A stretch of DNA of 64,000 nt from Argyresthia goedartella (lineage: Eukaryota; Arthropoda; Insecta; Lepidoptera; Argyresthiidae). The notes under the pieces were generated by a model. The model was not told the DNA's origin. It was given only the letters and a program-made list of their open reading frames with translations, and did no database searches. The stretch is taken from the NCBI GenBank assembly GCA_949825045.1, contig OX463813.1, positions 3,782,001 through 3,846,000 on the forward strand. Direction: 5' to 3'. Position numbers and translations under genes: made by a program. Below are positions 32,241 to 43,001 of the stretch, piece by piece; position 1 is the stretch's first letter; every line of letters begins with the position of its first letter.

Positions 32241-34579
32241 CTGACCTCATTTGTTACGCCGGACGGTCAATATGAGTTTAATCGTATGCCGTTCGGCTTG
32301 GCAAATGCGCCAGCGGTGTTTCAACGTATGATGGATAGGGTTTTGGGATCTGCCCGGTACACGGAAGCTACCGCTTACATAGATGATCTGCTCATCTACG
32401 GACGTAATATCGATGACTGCTTGACCAAGTTGGAACACGTACTGCAGTTGCTGGAAGGAGCCAATTTGACGCTCAATCTAAGCAAGTGCGAGTTTCTCAA
32501 AGATAAATTGGATTACCTGGGCTATGAGATTAGTTCTGCTGGAGTCAGGCCAGGTAACAAAAAGATACAGTCTGTTGTAGACTTTCCCCGTCCAACAAAC
32601 GGTTATCAAGTTATTTTCGCAAGTTTATACGAGGGTTTGCGCAGCTGGCACATTCCCTAAGCAAATTGTTAAAAAAGGATGTTGCTTGGGAATGGACCAG
32701 CGAGCAAGAAAATGCTTTTTTGACCCTGAAAGAAAAACTTGTCGTGAGGCCAGTGCTGGCAATTTACGACCCAACCGCCGAGACGGAGTTGCATACGGAT
32801 GCCAGTAAAATAGGTATTGGTGGCATCCTTATGCAACGTCCCTCAGGCTCAGCCTCGTTCCGTCCAGTAGCGTTTTATAGCCGTCAGACATCTCCAGAGG
32901 AGAAAAGCTTCCACTCATATGAGTTAGAAACTCTAGCTGTCATATGCTCTTTAAAAAAGTTCAGGGTCTATCTCTTGGGGCAGAGATTTAAAGTAGTGTC
33001 GGACTGCGGAGCGCTGCGAACTACTTTCTCCAAGCGTGACTTACTTCCTCGCATCGCCAGGTGGTGGTTGATGATGCAGGAATTTGATTGCACGATAGAA
33101 TATCACCTAGGCGCCAAAATGTCCCATGTCGACGCGTTGTCCAGAAACCCTATCACGGAGAGTGGAATTAAGGAGGTTGACCAATACCCTATGGTGATGA
33201 CGATTACAGACGATGACTGGCTATTAACACTCCAACTAGGCGATTCAGAACTGAATAGGGTTCGAGACATTCTGAGTACGAAGCTAGACTCTGAAGGCTT
33301 GAAATACATCAAGGACAATTACGTCCTAAAAGATAACGGGCTGTACAGGCGTATTGAGGGTAGCGACACTGATATTCGTTGGGTGGTCCCAAAGGGAGCT
33401 AGGTGGCAGCTCTGTCGTCTTAACCACGATGAGATAGGCCATCTGGGAGTGGAAAAGACGATGGAGCGAATCAAGAAGACATATTGGTTTCGGGGAATGG
33501 CAAGGTTTATCAAAAAGTATGTCGGTGCGTGTATTGAGTGTGCTTATTCCAAAAAGGGGACGAAGCATTCAGAGGGTTTGTTGCATCCCATACCAAAGAT
33601 TGAGGTGCCCTTTCACACTCTCCATGTGGACCATCTTGGTCCATTTGTGAGGTCAAAGAGAGGTAACTCATATTTATTGGTGATGGTGGATGCCTTTACC
33701 AAATTCGTACTTATGAAACCCGTGAGAAATACGAAGACAATTACAACCATTTCAGTGCTAGAAGCAATATTTGACACGTTTAGGACTCCTGATCGTCTGG
33801 TTAGCGATCGAGGAACATCGTTTACCTCTCATGCGTTCAAAAGATTCTGTGCAGAGAGGGGCATTCGACACATCTTAAATGCAGTTGCGAGTCCGCAATC
33901 AAATGGACAGGTCGAACGGTACAACCGTACCATTTTGGCCTCTCTAACTGCACAGAATCTTAAGGATGATGAGAAGGTCTGGGACACTAAAATTGGGAAG
34001 GTACAGTGGGGGCTTAATAACACCATACAAAAAACCACGGGTAGGACGTCATCAGAAATTATGTTTGGGCTTAGCATGAATAGTGAGGTAGACCCGCGTT
34101 TAAATGAAATAAGGCAAACAACAAGAGATAATACTGACCTGATAACTATCCGTGAGCAGGTGAAAGACAGAATAAGTGAAGAGCAGGTTAAACAAAAACA
34201 GCATTATGATAAGAATAGGAAACTTGCCCGAATATACTCCGAAGGGGAATTGGTGAAAATCACCAAAACTGCATTTGCCAATGAAGGCAGAAGCAAAAAA
34301 CTTCTTCCCGCTTACACGGGTCCTTATCGAGTCGTTTCCGTGCTTGGAAACGATCGATATGAACTTGCCGCGGTTCCAGGGTTGAGTAGTACTAAAAACA
34401 AACGTAAGACTACCGTAGCTGCTAAAAGAATGTTACCATGGGTTCATGTGGCTGCTTTAGAGTTAAATAATAGTGATACTGATGCTGATCATGATGAAAG
34501 TGATGATGATGAAAGTGATGTTAATAAGAGTGATGATGATAAGAGTGATGATAATAAGATTCTAAAAGAAAATATCTGA
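32241..34579 (+). pseudogene. Gypsy-B pol, 3' part: RT, RNase H, integrase
   Basis: The frame resumes directly after the GCCG copy. RT palm Y-I-D-D-L-L is near 32380. Near 32608 about a dozen codons of the RT-RNase H connection are missing and the frame shifts, giving a stop at 32658; the new frame (32666-34579) runs to the end. RNase H has H-T-D-A-S-K and S-D-C-G-A-L; the integrase has H-L-G ... C-I-E-C and the triad D-H-L-G-P, S-D-R-G-T-S, Q-V-E-R-Y-N-R. The last 40 residues are Asp/Ser-rich, encoded by GATGAT-type repeats (34480-34560). The basic Gag start and acidic Pol end are shared with Gypsy-A. Confidence 0.9.
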
Positions 34580-34975
34580 TTGTATTTATTTTAAATAAGA
34601 CAATTGTATTATTGGAAAATATCAAAATTTTGGTTACGGCAATTGTAATAATTGACAAATAATTCGAAATGTATAATTTGATGAGTATAATTGTTGCTTT
34701 TGTGATAAGATGATAAAGTATTTATTCGAAAATTGCGAAATATATGTTAAGTTAATGGATTGATAATTAAATAATAAAAAGCTATGACGTTACTGCAAAT
34801 TATTAGAGAACAATGATTTATTCAAAGCTATAAAGTTGAAAAATACTTATATCTTCCTTATTAGGATATAAATGATAACAGTATGATTGTGAGTATCTAA
34901 GAAATCGGTTCAAAAGTTGAACAAAAAGTTAGATAATAAGTCAAATGGATTTCTGTCTACAGTATTAATATTTCA
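34580..34975 (+). other. Gypsy-B 3' noncoding region, AT-rich
   Basis: No coding signal. It leads into the hairpin array. Confidence 0.5.
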
Positions 34976-35375
34976 CTCCAAAAGTTAGAGTACTCCGAAA
35001 GTCGGAGAACAACTGAAGCTAGGGACTCCAAAAGTTGGAGAACTCTTGAAGTTGGAGACTGATTTAATCTAGGGACTCCAAAAGTTGGAGAACTCCGAAA
35101 GTCGGAGACTACTTTGATGTAGGGACTCCAAAAGTTGGAGAAAACCGAAAGTCGGAGACTTATTTAATCTAGGGACTCCAAAAGTTGGAGAACTCCGAAA
35201 GTCGGAGACTTGTTCAATCTAGGGACTCCAAAAGTTGGAGAACTCCGAAAGTCGGAGACTTATTCGATGTAGGGGCTCCAAAAGTTGGAGAACGCCGAAA
35301 GATGGAGTTTAATTTAAGGTAGAGACTCCAAAAGTTGGAGCACTCCGAAAGTCGGAGACTAATTGTATTTTATAA
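34976..35375 (+). repeat. Eight-unit 50-bp array of paired hairpins
   Basis: Units start at 34976, 35026, 35076, 35126, 35176, 35226, 35276 and 35326, in exact 50-bp register. Each has CTCCAAAAGTTGGAG, two bases, CTCCGAAAGTCGGAG, then about 18 variable bases. Both motifs are 6-bp stems with an AAG loop. They differ by an A-T to G-C pair change that keeps the stem paired. The first hairpin is perfect in 7 of 8 units and the second in 5 of 8. The array lies in the Gypsy-B 3' noncoding region just before the 3' LTR. Confidence 0.93.
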
Positions 35376-35483
35376 GAATTACTGTCGTCTATGTTTAAGA
35401 ATAAATAGCCGAGTGTTAGGTTATGTTTATGTGTGTTCACTTGATAAGTGTATGAGGACATACACGTTGTCAGGATGGACGAG

Positions 35484-35859
35484 TGTTAGGTTTTGATTAT
35501 ATTTTGTCGATTTGTATAATTTGTAATGTTTTAAATGGTATATTTGAACTTTAGTATAACTATTTATTAGTTCATAGACTTATATTGATGTAAAGAGTAT
35601 TTGTTTTTTAATTTAGTTTTGGTATGTTGGCGCCACTGATGGACTGACGGAAGTATCAATTGAGTGTCTTTTATATCGGTCAGGCGGGAAAGGAAAGAGG
35701 CGATGGGGTTTTTGGGGGCATTGGCTCTTGGAACGTGTTCGAGGTTGGTCGCATACCGAAACTAAGTGTGGAGTTGATTGTTCTGTGAAATATTGTGTCG
35801 CCATTTTGGAAAAGGAATAAAAGTGAATGGTTCCACGGTGAATGCAGAGTTTTATTACA
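35484..35859 (+). repeat. Gypsy-B 3' LTR (376 bp)
   Basis: Matches 21157-21532 with one substitution. CTAG at 35860-35863 is the right target-site copy, against ATAG at 21153-21156. Confidence 0.92.
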
Positions 35860-36727
35860 CTAGTATACCTATAATATAAATGTGCCTTTGATCTCACCTT
35901 TGAATGTCACCATAATCTCTAACTTGTATCGTTTCGGTTCGGTTTGTTTGGGTTTTCAGAAAGAAAGACCCGCATAAAACTAACAGAAGAATAGCACTAT
36001 ACAAGTTCTACGCCTGCAAAAGAGATATCATGAAAAGTGGGCTCATGGCGGGCGTCAACTGAGACATTCAAACCGAACGCAGTCTTTTTTTTTACTTTAT
36101 GGGACAGGCAAAGACAAAGCCAAAAAAATGGTCCATTATGCCTACATCAACTTTTCCAAAAACTAAAGTTCTAAAATTTTTTTTAAATATGAAAAATCTA
36201 AATTTTGGATAATGGTAAAATGACTATCCCATCAGCTCTCGACCAACTTTCGAATTAGCTAGTAGGGGGTTAATAATTTGAAATGTTGTAAATTCGGACA
36301 CGTCAACCTCTAAAGTATTTTATTTTATATATTTTATTTACCTAGCTTATCTTTGAAAAAAAAATAGTTCCATATTTAAATATGATATTGTAATGGGATT
36401 CCAAACTTACTGACTGGACACTTTTGCGTTTTCTTGGACACTTCTAAAGATTGTTCAGGATGAGTCACTTTCGGATACTACTTCACAGATGTTATGGGAA
36501 CATTTCATACTATTTTTAAGAAAAATAGTATACCTATAATATAAATGTGCCTTTGATCTCAGAAAAAGTTCCTTTGATTGTGTTGATTATAGTTAGCTAC
36601 TTAGTAGTAATTCACAAAGTTTGTAATGCAAGTTAATTTAATAAAATATAACATTACTATTCTTTGTTGTCGTTTTAACGTGATTAACTAAGGAAATGAA
36701 CAATTATGGAGCGCCAGGAGTTTCTGC
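35860..36727. other. Intergenic with a dispersed repeat (target of Gypsy-B)
   Basis: The segment 'agtatacctataatataaat...' at 35862-35898 recurs at 36528-36562. The second copy is preceded by 'tatgggaacatttcatact', which also precedes the left LTR of Gypsy-B (21121-21139). Gypsy-B therefore inserted into a copy of this repeat. No gene. Confidence 0.7.
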
Positions 36728-37270
36728 TTGTTGCTCCGTTTGATTGATTGTCAGTTGTCACTTTTTAGTTCGAGAAATCAGTGCTCACGCTCACAACGAT
36801 GGACGTTGATATTCCAAGTCCACTCTCATGATCTCGCTGCTGTAGTTATATCTCGACTAGACAATTCCTGGCGCCATAAATGGCAAATATCAAAAACTTT
36901 AAAAGGTACGGTACCATTCAATCAATAATTCTGAGACGTCCTTGGTTCTTTAAGTTTAGGGACCTAGATAAATCGGTCACTTCTGTCATCTGTCGTCTTC
37001 GTTTGGGACACTTGTCCATCTCGCAAAATTTAGGATAAGGTATTCATCATTGTGTGTGTGTGGCCTGGCTGACGGTACTCCTGTTCATTTGTTCTTTGAA
37101 TGCTCTATTAATTATACTTCCCTTTACGATCTCCTCCCTTCGAAATTCCCCCGTCCTGTCAATCTAAACTTTCTTCTCACTTATCTCACCCAACCTCTGT
37201 CAATTTACTTAACAAATTTATATGTACCACTCTTTTTTTTCTACTGTTCTCTTTTTATTAACTTTTCCAT
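36728..37270 (+). pseudogene. LINE ORF2 C-terminal relic
   Basis: In shifting frames, the plus strand encodes W-R-H-K-W-Q, P-W-F-like segments, R-L-R-L-G-H and a C-C-H-C-type end (C-V-C-G-L-A-D-G-T-P-V-H-L-F-F-E-C). This is the end of an I-group or R1/Jockey-type LINE ORF2, in which a zinc-binding C terminus follows RT or RNase H. Frame changes occur near 36930 and 37040. It is truncated at the 5' end. Confidence 0.6.
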
Positions 37271-37992
37271 GTGATTTCCTATTGTGCAGGTCTCATCACG
37301 TGACATTGGCGAAATTATTGTGGCAACCATAGATATCGAGAGATAGGCCCTTGGCACAAAGCTTGTATCGGAACCAGTGTCGCCGAAAACTAAGAACACG
37401 CACAAATCGACACCACTCATCATCAATCCTTCCGCTTTTATTGGTCAGTGCAATGTCATGCACCTATCGTCCGAACACACCCACACTACCGCACTTACGC
37501 TAGCTAGCCGAGCTAGAGTTGGGACATTGCAAGGACAGCGTGTTTCATCAATCGATTATAATTTATAGACAGTGGTATCTATGCCGGGTTATATAATAGT
37601 AGTTTATGTGACTGATACATAATGGAGGGTGTGCCGGTCGACTATGTTAGTCATATTTTCACGTAATGTTAGGATAAGTTGACGACCGTCACAGATAAGG
37701 TATATTTATATTCATCACGCACTATGTCTTATGCACGTCATTAATAACATGTACCAACCTAGTTTATAAGCTAGGATTCCCTATAATAAATAAGTCTAGT
37801 ATAGTCTCGTATGTGCGCGCATCTCAAGCCTTTTACTTTACTCCCGAAGATGTCGTTCTCCTTATAATTGCCTCTGGCAAAGAGGGCATTAAAACTCGAG
37901 AGTGGGTTTCATTAAAACTCGCCTTCGGCTCGTTTCATGATAATATCACTCGAGAGTTTTAATGCCTAATTATGTACAGTTACCTACACTAG
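37271..37992. other. Intergenic; contains an inverted repeat
   Basis: No coding region is supported. Inverted arms of 20 bp (37885-37904 and 37947-37966, about 3 mismatches) contain CTCGAG and could form a hairpin with a 42-base loop. Confidence 0.5.
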
Positions 37993-38301
37993 TTTATCTA
38001 CACACATATCATAAGCTCTCTTTGATGTGTTCAGGAACCGCATGTTTGACCGGCATTGTGGCATTGAGTTGTTTAGCTTGTTCTGTAGTACCAACTTCAC
38101 AGACAAAGTAGGGGTGACACGCAGGCGGGCGTCGGCGTTCGAAATTTTAATGTCATAATATTTAGAAAATTTACACATTATGGTCATAATGTTCAATATT
38201 TAGAAGAGATTAGTTTTTACAAAGTAGTTGAACATAATGCTGATCGTAACGTGCGGTTTTTGGACCCAGTAAAGAGGGTTTATGATACGTGTGTAGATAA
38301 A
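37993..38301. mobile_element. MITE-like element with long terminal inverted repeats
   Basis: The first roughly 53 bp (starting tttatctacacac) match the reverse complement of the last 53 bp (ending gtgtgtagataaa) at about four of five positions, and weaker pairing continues inward another 20 bp. No coding capacity. The 309-bp size and terminal inverted repeats fit a non-autonomous DNA transposon. TSD uncertain. Confidence 0.65.
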
Positions 38302-38427
38302 TAAAAGAATACATTGTTTGTTAATATGACATATTTATTTTACAAGAAATACCTATTACAGGTCGTATCACATATGGGGTGACAAGCCGTTTGGGACATG
38401 ATTTTAAACAACTTTCTCAATGAATCT

Positions 38428-38533
38428 GATTTCATCAGAGCAACGTTATTTTTTTCTTCCCCATACAAATCATACTGACCGCTCAACCCAAAATGTACTG
38501 AAAAGCGAAAAATAATGTTGCTCTGATCAAATC
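38428..38533. repeat. Foldback element related to the one at 60 kb
   Basis: Arms 38428-38455 and 38505-38533 pair at most positions. The arm motif 'tcagagcaa.(g/t)ttattt' is also in the arms of the foldback at 60011-60447. Confidence 0.6.
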
Positions 38534-39154
38534 GTTTTAATAGAAAACTGTTCAGAATTATGTCCTTAACAACCATCTTTTGGCATCATATATTTCCTTT
38601 CTGTATTGACCAGACAAATGGAAATATTTATTAAAACCTTGCCGTTTTGACAATTTAGGCGTAGCATTTTTTGTTATGTAATGCAGTCTTATATTAGTAT
38701 ATCTTTCAATTACAGCTTTGATTAGACGATTATCCATTGCTTTTTTTTCGAATTGGTGAAAATCAATTTCTTTCTATCGATTCAAAAACATAATTCTCAT
38801 TAGGACGATCCCCATCACTATACGTCGTCTCTGCGTGCGTATAACAGTTCGCCTCCGTACCTCGATGCGTATTTACTTTCGTATTTAGAGAAGTGTGAAA
38901 TATTCATTGCGCGTTAGCTTGACAATACGTAGTGAAATTAAGATACAAAACAAGCAATGGATAATAAACCTAGTGAGAACAATATGACATTGTCACTTTA
39001 ATGATCAATTGGTGACGATTTTTTCGTGAATGATTTATTTTCGTAATAATGTTTATTTCTAGTGTTTCAAGAAGAAATAATAGTTGGAATGAGACTTACA
39101 AGTGATATGTTACTGAGCCGTTCTTGGAGTTTATAATCCCGCTTTTACTTCGTA
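38534..39154. other. Intergenic
   Basis: AT-rich, no feature recognised. Confidence 0.4.
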
Positions 39155-39452
39155 ATTTCTTTATTGTACTAAACAAAACAGACATACAGATAACTTATGA
39201 TAGAAAAAACATGTACAAAGGCGAGCTTATCTCTAAAAAGAGATTTCTTCCAGCAAACCATGTTGGATAGGAGACGGAGATGATAGGTAAGGGAAAGAAT
39301 TGCGCGTACAATTAAGACTATATTCTAATATAATACATATTACACATACATAAAACCCTATTGATAAGAAATATAGACTACATACACAGTTACATAAATA
39401 CAGCATATCAATAAATATCTTACAAATATACTAATACTAATACATTATATAG

Positions 39453-42389
39453 CTAAATAGAAAGTGAAAGATAGTGCTTCTTTAGTCGGTTCTTAAAGAT
39501 ATTCAGTGATGGACTGTCCCTGATGGTGCAGGGAAGTTCATTCCACAGCCGTATAGCGCGGATTCTAAACCCGTGCTCGAAGGCTGCAGTGGAGCGTTGT
39601 GGGGCTTTAAGCATAGTAGCCATGTGAGTTCTCCGAGGCCTGCATGAAGAAAGAAATTCGAGGCGATCACGCAGGAAGTTAGGGTACCGAGGGTTCCACA
39701 AAATATTGTAGAGCAGGCATAGGATATGAGAGTCCCGTCGAAGACGAATCGGAAGCCAATTCAACTCCCTGCGATGTTGAGAAACGTGATCATATTTTCG
39801 CAGTCCGAAGATGAACCGAATCCCGAGGTTTTGAAGTCGTTCGAGTTTGTTCAGTTGCTCTTCATTTGCGCTTACCCAGCAAACATCAGCATAGTCAATG
39901 AGGGGAAGTAAAAGAGACTGGGCGAGAATAATTTTGGTCTGACGAGGAAGAAAGTTCTGAAGTCTCCTGAGAGAGTGAAAGGTAGCGTAAACTCGCCTGC
40001 TGACCTCGCTGATATGCGTTGACCAGTTTAACTGGTTATCGAAAACAACACCCAGGTTTTTCGCTGTGTCGCTATACATGATTACGGTACCGTTATAAGA
40101 TACAGGAGGGACAGACTGTTGCTTCAACAAACATAGTGAGTGTCTGGTACCTATAATCATGGCCTGGGACTTGTTTGGGTTAACCAGTAGCCCAAATGAC
40201 GAGGCCCATCCTCTAATACCCTCTAAGTCAGCGTTTAACGCCTCCACAGCGGAGTTTACATCATCGGGAGAGAAGTGGCGATAGATTTGTAAGTCATCCG
40301 CGTAAAGATGATAAGAAGATGAGAGGGCATCGGAGATGGAGTTAATAAATATAGAAAATAGAAGAGGAGAGAGAATGCCACCTTGGGGGACACCGGAGGT
40401 GAGGTCACACCAATCCGTGCAAGTCGTCTCCGATTTGATACGCTGTTTACGGTCACGAAGGTATGAGTCGAACCAGCTGATAGAATGGGAAGAGAGATTA
40501 AGAGATTTGAGAAGTTCAACGAGAATGTCAAAGTCAACACAGTTAAAGGCACTGCTGAAGTCGAGCAGGGTAAGCAACGAAAGCTGCTTCTGATCCATGG
40601 CAACCTGAATATCATCCGTCACTTTAAGTAGAGCCGTAACTGTGCTGTGACCCGGTCTGAAGCCTGATTGAAAAGGATTTAATAGGTTGTTAGAGGATAG
40701 ATATTGGGAGAACTGGGTATGGACAATGGATTCGAGGACTTTTGATAGGATCGGCAAGATGGAAATCGGGCGATATTCTTTGAAGCAGGTGGGATTGGAT
40801 GATTTAGGGAGAGGGATAACTAGTGCATGTTTCCAAGCAGTAGGGAAGGAGCAGTTTGAAAGGGAAAAATTTAAAATGTGCGTTATGGGCGGAAGCAGGT
40901 CATCTAGGATAGTGAAGATCATTTTTAGGCAGATGTTGTCATGTCCGACTGCTTTGGAGCTAATCGCCAACAATGCCCTTTTAACTGTGTCAACTCCGAC
41001 ATATCTCATGTTGAAGGGAGTGGTGTTGGGAAGTGACCTAGAACGCAGGCTCCGAAGAGTGGCTTGCTTGACGGTAGAGTCCATCACAACGGGCGGTGCG
41101 GAGAGAAATTGATTAAGAGCGTTGAGATCGACATTACCTGAATGCGTGTCCTGGGCCTGGGACTTGCCAATACCAAGTGTCCTGAGAAATTTCCACACCT
41201 GAGCAGGAGTGTACCTTTCGATACACTCAAAGATGTGGCGGCGTTTGGCGTCGCGACAGAGACGATTGCAACGATTTCGAAGCGATTTGTAGGTGAGAAA
41301 ATTGTCATCTGTCGGATCCTTTTTGTACCTGCACTTAGCCCGATCTCTCTTGGTCATAAGTCGCTTGATATCATCGTTTAGCCAGGGAGCAGGCAGGTGC
41401 TTCACTCTAACTTTTTTAATGGGAGCATGTTTGTCATAAAGTCCCAGGACAATTGTATTGAAGCTGTGAATTTTGTCATCAACGCTCTCGCTCAAGATGA
41501 CAGGGGACCAATCGACCAGTGAAACATCAGACTTGAGGGAATCCAGGTTGATGGCTTTGAAGCTGCGAGTTTCAATAAATTTGGTTCTGCACTTAGGGGA
41601 CCTAATTTTATATGAGACGTAAATGAGGTCGTGAAAAGAAAAAGGTGAGTTAAGTTGACCATGAGTGGCCACCTTATTCAGGTTGGAAATGATTATGATG
41701 TCAAGAAGAGAGGGCGAGCAATGTGGCTGGGAATGGGTGGCCGCAAGCGGCAAAATGTGCAGATTGTATGAATCTACTATTGACCTAAGCTTGGCTGAAC
41801 GAGAATCATTTTTGAGGAGACAAGTGTTGAAATCCCCAAGAATGAGAGTGTCATCGTAAAGTGGGGTCAAATCATTAAGAATAGATTCAAAGGTGTCGAA
41901 ATAATCAACACGGAGAGAGGGGCTATAAACAACACCAAGAAGCACCTTATTGTGATAAAGAAGAATTTCGAGGAAGAGATATTCGGCAGACTCGGAGTAC
42001 TGGCTAGGGGATGCGCTGATCACCTTGCACGGAATATCCGCACGCAGGTAAACAGCAACACCTCCATCCGCTTTCCCGACTCTGTCATTCCTGTAGAGCC
42101 TGAAGCCTGGAAGAGAGTACATAGATGAGGAGAGTGAAGGCTTCAGGAATGACTCGGAGACAAGGATAGCGTCCACATGTTGGTCACTAAAAGCCTCGAT
42201 AAGATCGGTGTAGCTCGTGTGAATGCTCTGAGCATTGATGTGCACAATGTTCAGATTCTTCCCAGACCCACCAAAGACAGTTCTGAGTTTGCCAGAAAGT
42301 GGTTCTTCCACACTGGAAATGTCACTTTCTGCACTTACAAATTCATCGCTAGACGCACACGACAAGAAGCTATCGTTATTGAGATTCAT
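39453..42389 (-). CDS. LINE ORF2: endonuclease-reverse transcriptase (978 aa)
   Basis: A full-length frame from ATG 42389 with no stop. Residues about 45-270 are an exonuclease-endonuclease-phosphatase type endonuclease (N-I-V-H-I-N-A-Q-S-I, V-S-E-S-F, D-G-G-V-A-V-Y, L-G-D-F-N, S-F-H-D-L). RT occupies about 520-760, with S-S-A-F-N, G-V-P-Q-G-G-I-L-S-P and the catalytic Y-A-D-D. The C terminus is a typical thumb and tail region. It would nick target DNA and copy the LINE RNA at the nick. An intact ORF2 suggests recent activity, although the companion ORF1 has a nonsense codon. Confidence 0.93.
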   Translation of the reverse strand: MNLNNDSFLSCASSDEFVSAESDISSVEEPLSGKLRTVFGGSGKNLNIVHINAQSIHTSYTDLIEAFSDQHVDAILVSESFLKPSLSSSMYSLPGFRLYRNDRVGKADGGVAVYLRADIPCKVISASPSQYSESAEYLFLEILLYHNKVLLGVVYSPSLRVDYFDTFESILNDLTPLYDDTLILGDFNTCLLKNDSRSAKLRSIVDSYNLHILPLAATHSQPHCSPSLLDIIIISNLNKVATHGQLNSPFSFHDLIYVSYKIRSPKCRTKFIETRSFKAINLDSLKSDVSLVDWSPVILSESVDDKIHSFNTIVLGLYDKHAPIKKVRVKHLPAPWLNDDIKRLMTKRDRAKCRYKKDPTDDNFLTYKSLRNRCNRLCRDAKRRHIFECIERYTPAQVWKFLRTLGIGKSQAQDTHSGNVDLNALNQFLSAPPVVMDSTVKQATLRSLRSRSLPNTTPFNMRYVGVDTVKRALLAISSKAVGHDNICLKMIFTILDDLLPPITHILNFSLSNCSFPTAWKHALVIPLPKSSNPTCFKEYRPISILPILSKVLESIVHTQFSQYLSSNNLLNPFQSGFRPGHSTVTALLKVTDDIQVAMDQKQLSLLTLLDFSSAFNCVDFDILVELLKSLNLSSHSISWFDSYLRDRKQRIKSETTCTDWCDLTSGVPQGGILSPLLFSIFINSISDALSSSYHLYADDLQIYRHFSPDDVNSAVEALNADLEGIRGWASSFGLLVNPNKSQAMIIGTRHSLCLLKQQSVPPVSYNGTVIMYSDTAKNLGVVFDNQLNWSTHISEVSRRVYATFHSLRRLQNFLPRQTKIILAQSLLLPLIDYADVCWVSANEEQLNKLERLQNLGIRFIFGLRKYDHVSQHRRELNWLPIRLRRDSHILCLLYNILWNPRYPNFLRDRLEFLSSCRPRRTHMATMLKAPQRSTAAFEHGFRIRAIRLWNELPCTIRDSPSLNIFKNRLKKHYLSLSI

Positions 42390-43001
42390 AATATGTAGAT
42401 AAAATAATATACTATAATATAATATGAATATATAACTAGGTATAGGAATATACCTAGCAGAAAATATATAATTATTAAGGAATCAAAAGAAAAAAAAAAA
42501 GACTAATATAAACCAATGGGGTGACCTAAACCCTCACCAGGCATGGATTGTTGTAAGAAATCAGAAAACCTACTATTACATTGTAAATAAACATCACACA
42601 CACACACACACACACTTTACACAATAAGAAAGCAATAAACTATAGCGCTAACAATAGAATAAAATCCACAGCAAAAAGGTAAGCGCAAGAGGGACCGCGA
42701 CTTCAAAAGCCGCACAATGGCACTTAAAAAAAAAAAAAACTATCATACTGTGTCAATATGCAAGGCTGTATGGTCTAGAAACCTTTGCCTGCCTGACAAG
42801 GCAAATGAACCAAAAAAAAAAATGTGTCAATATGCTGTCAATAGTTGTAAATAAATCGAGTGGACTTGAAATTTAAAATAAAAATAGTTGCTACTACCTC
42901 GCAAAACCTTACTAGTAGAGAAAAGGATCACGACATGAGCACTGTCCCACCGGGGGATCGGAATGCTGAATCTGATTGGTTTAGAGACAGACGAAGAGGG
43001 T
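42390..43001 (-). other. LINE inter-ORF region
   Basis: Noncoding, with A-rich runs and the microsatellite (CA)10 at 42595-42615. Confidence 0.6.
42595..42615. repeat. (CA)n microsatellite
   Basis: Ten and a half uninterrupted CA units. Confidence 0.95.

Larger units (their letters stand above)
21157..35859 (+). mobile_element. Gypsy-B: Ty3/Gypsy element split by Gypsy-C
   Basis: Two 376-bp LTRs (TG..CA) differ at one site seen by eye. ATAG precedes the left LTR and CTAG follows the right one, a 4-bp duplication with one change. The original target is visible as a related repeat at 36491-36562. Without Gypsy-C (24303-32236 plus one GCCG) the element is about 6.8 kb. One Gag-Pol frame begins at 21840. 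Besides the Gypsy-C insertion it has a small deletion with frameshift near 32610. There is no envelope gene. Confidence 0.93.

Noticed and set aside
34976..35375. Possible CRISPR array
   Set aside because: Animal genome context; the repeats are hairpins in a fixed 50-bp tandem register with related spacers, not unique spacers.
37984..38196. 70-codon minus-strand frame
   Set aside because: Falls inside the MITE at 37993-38301 with no motif.
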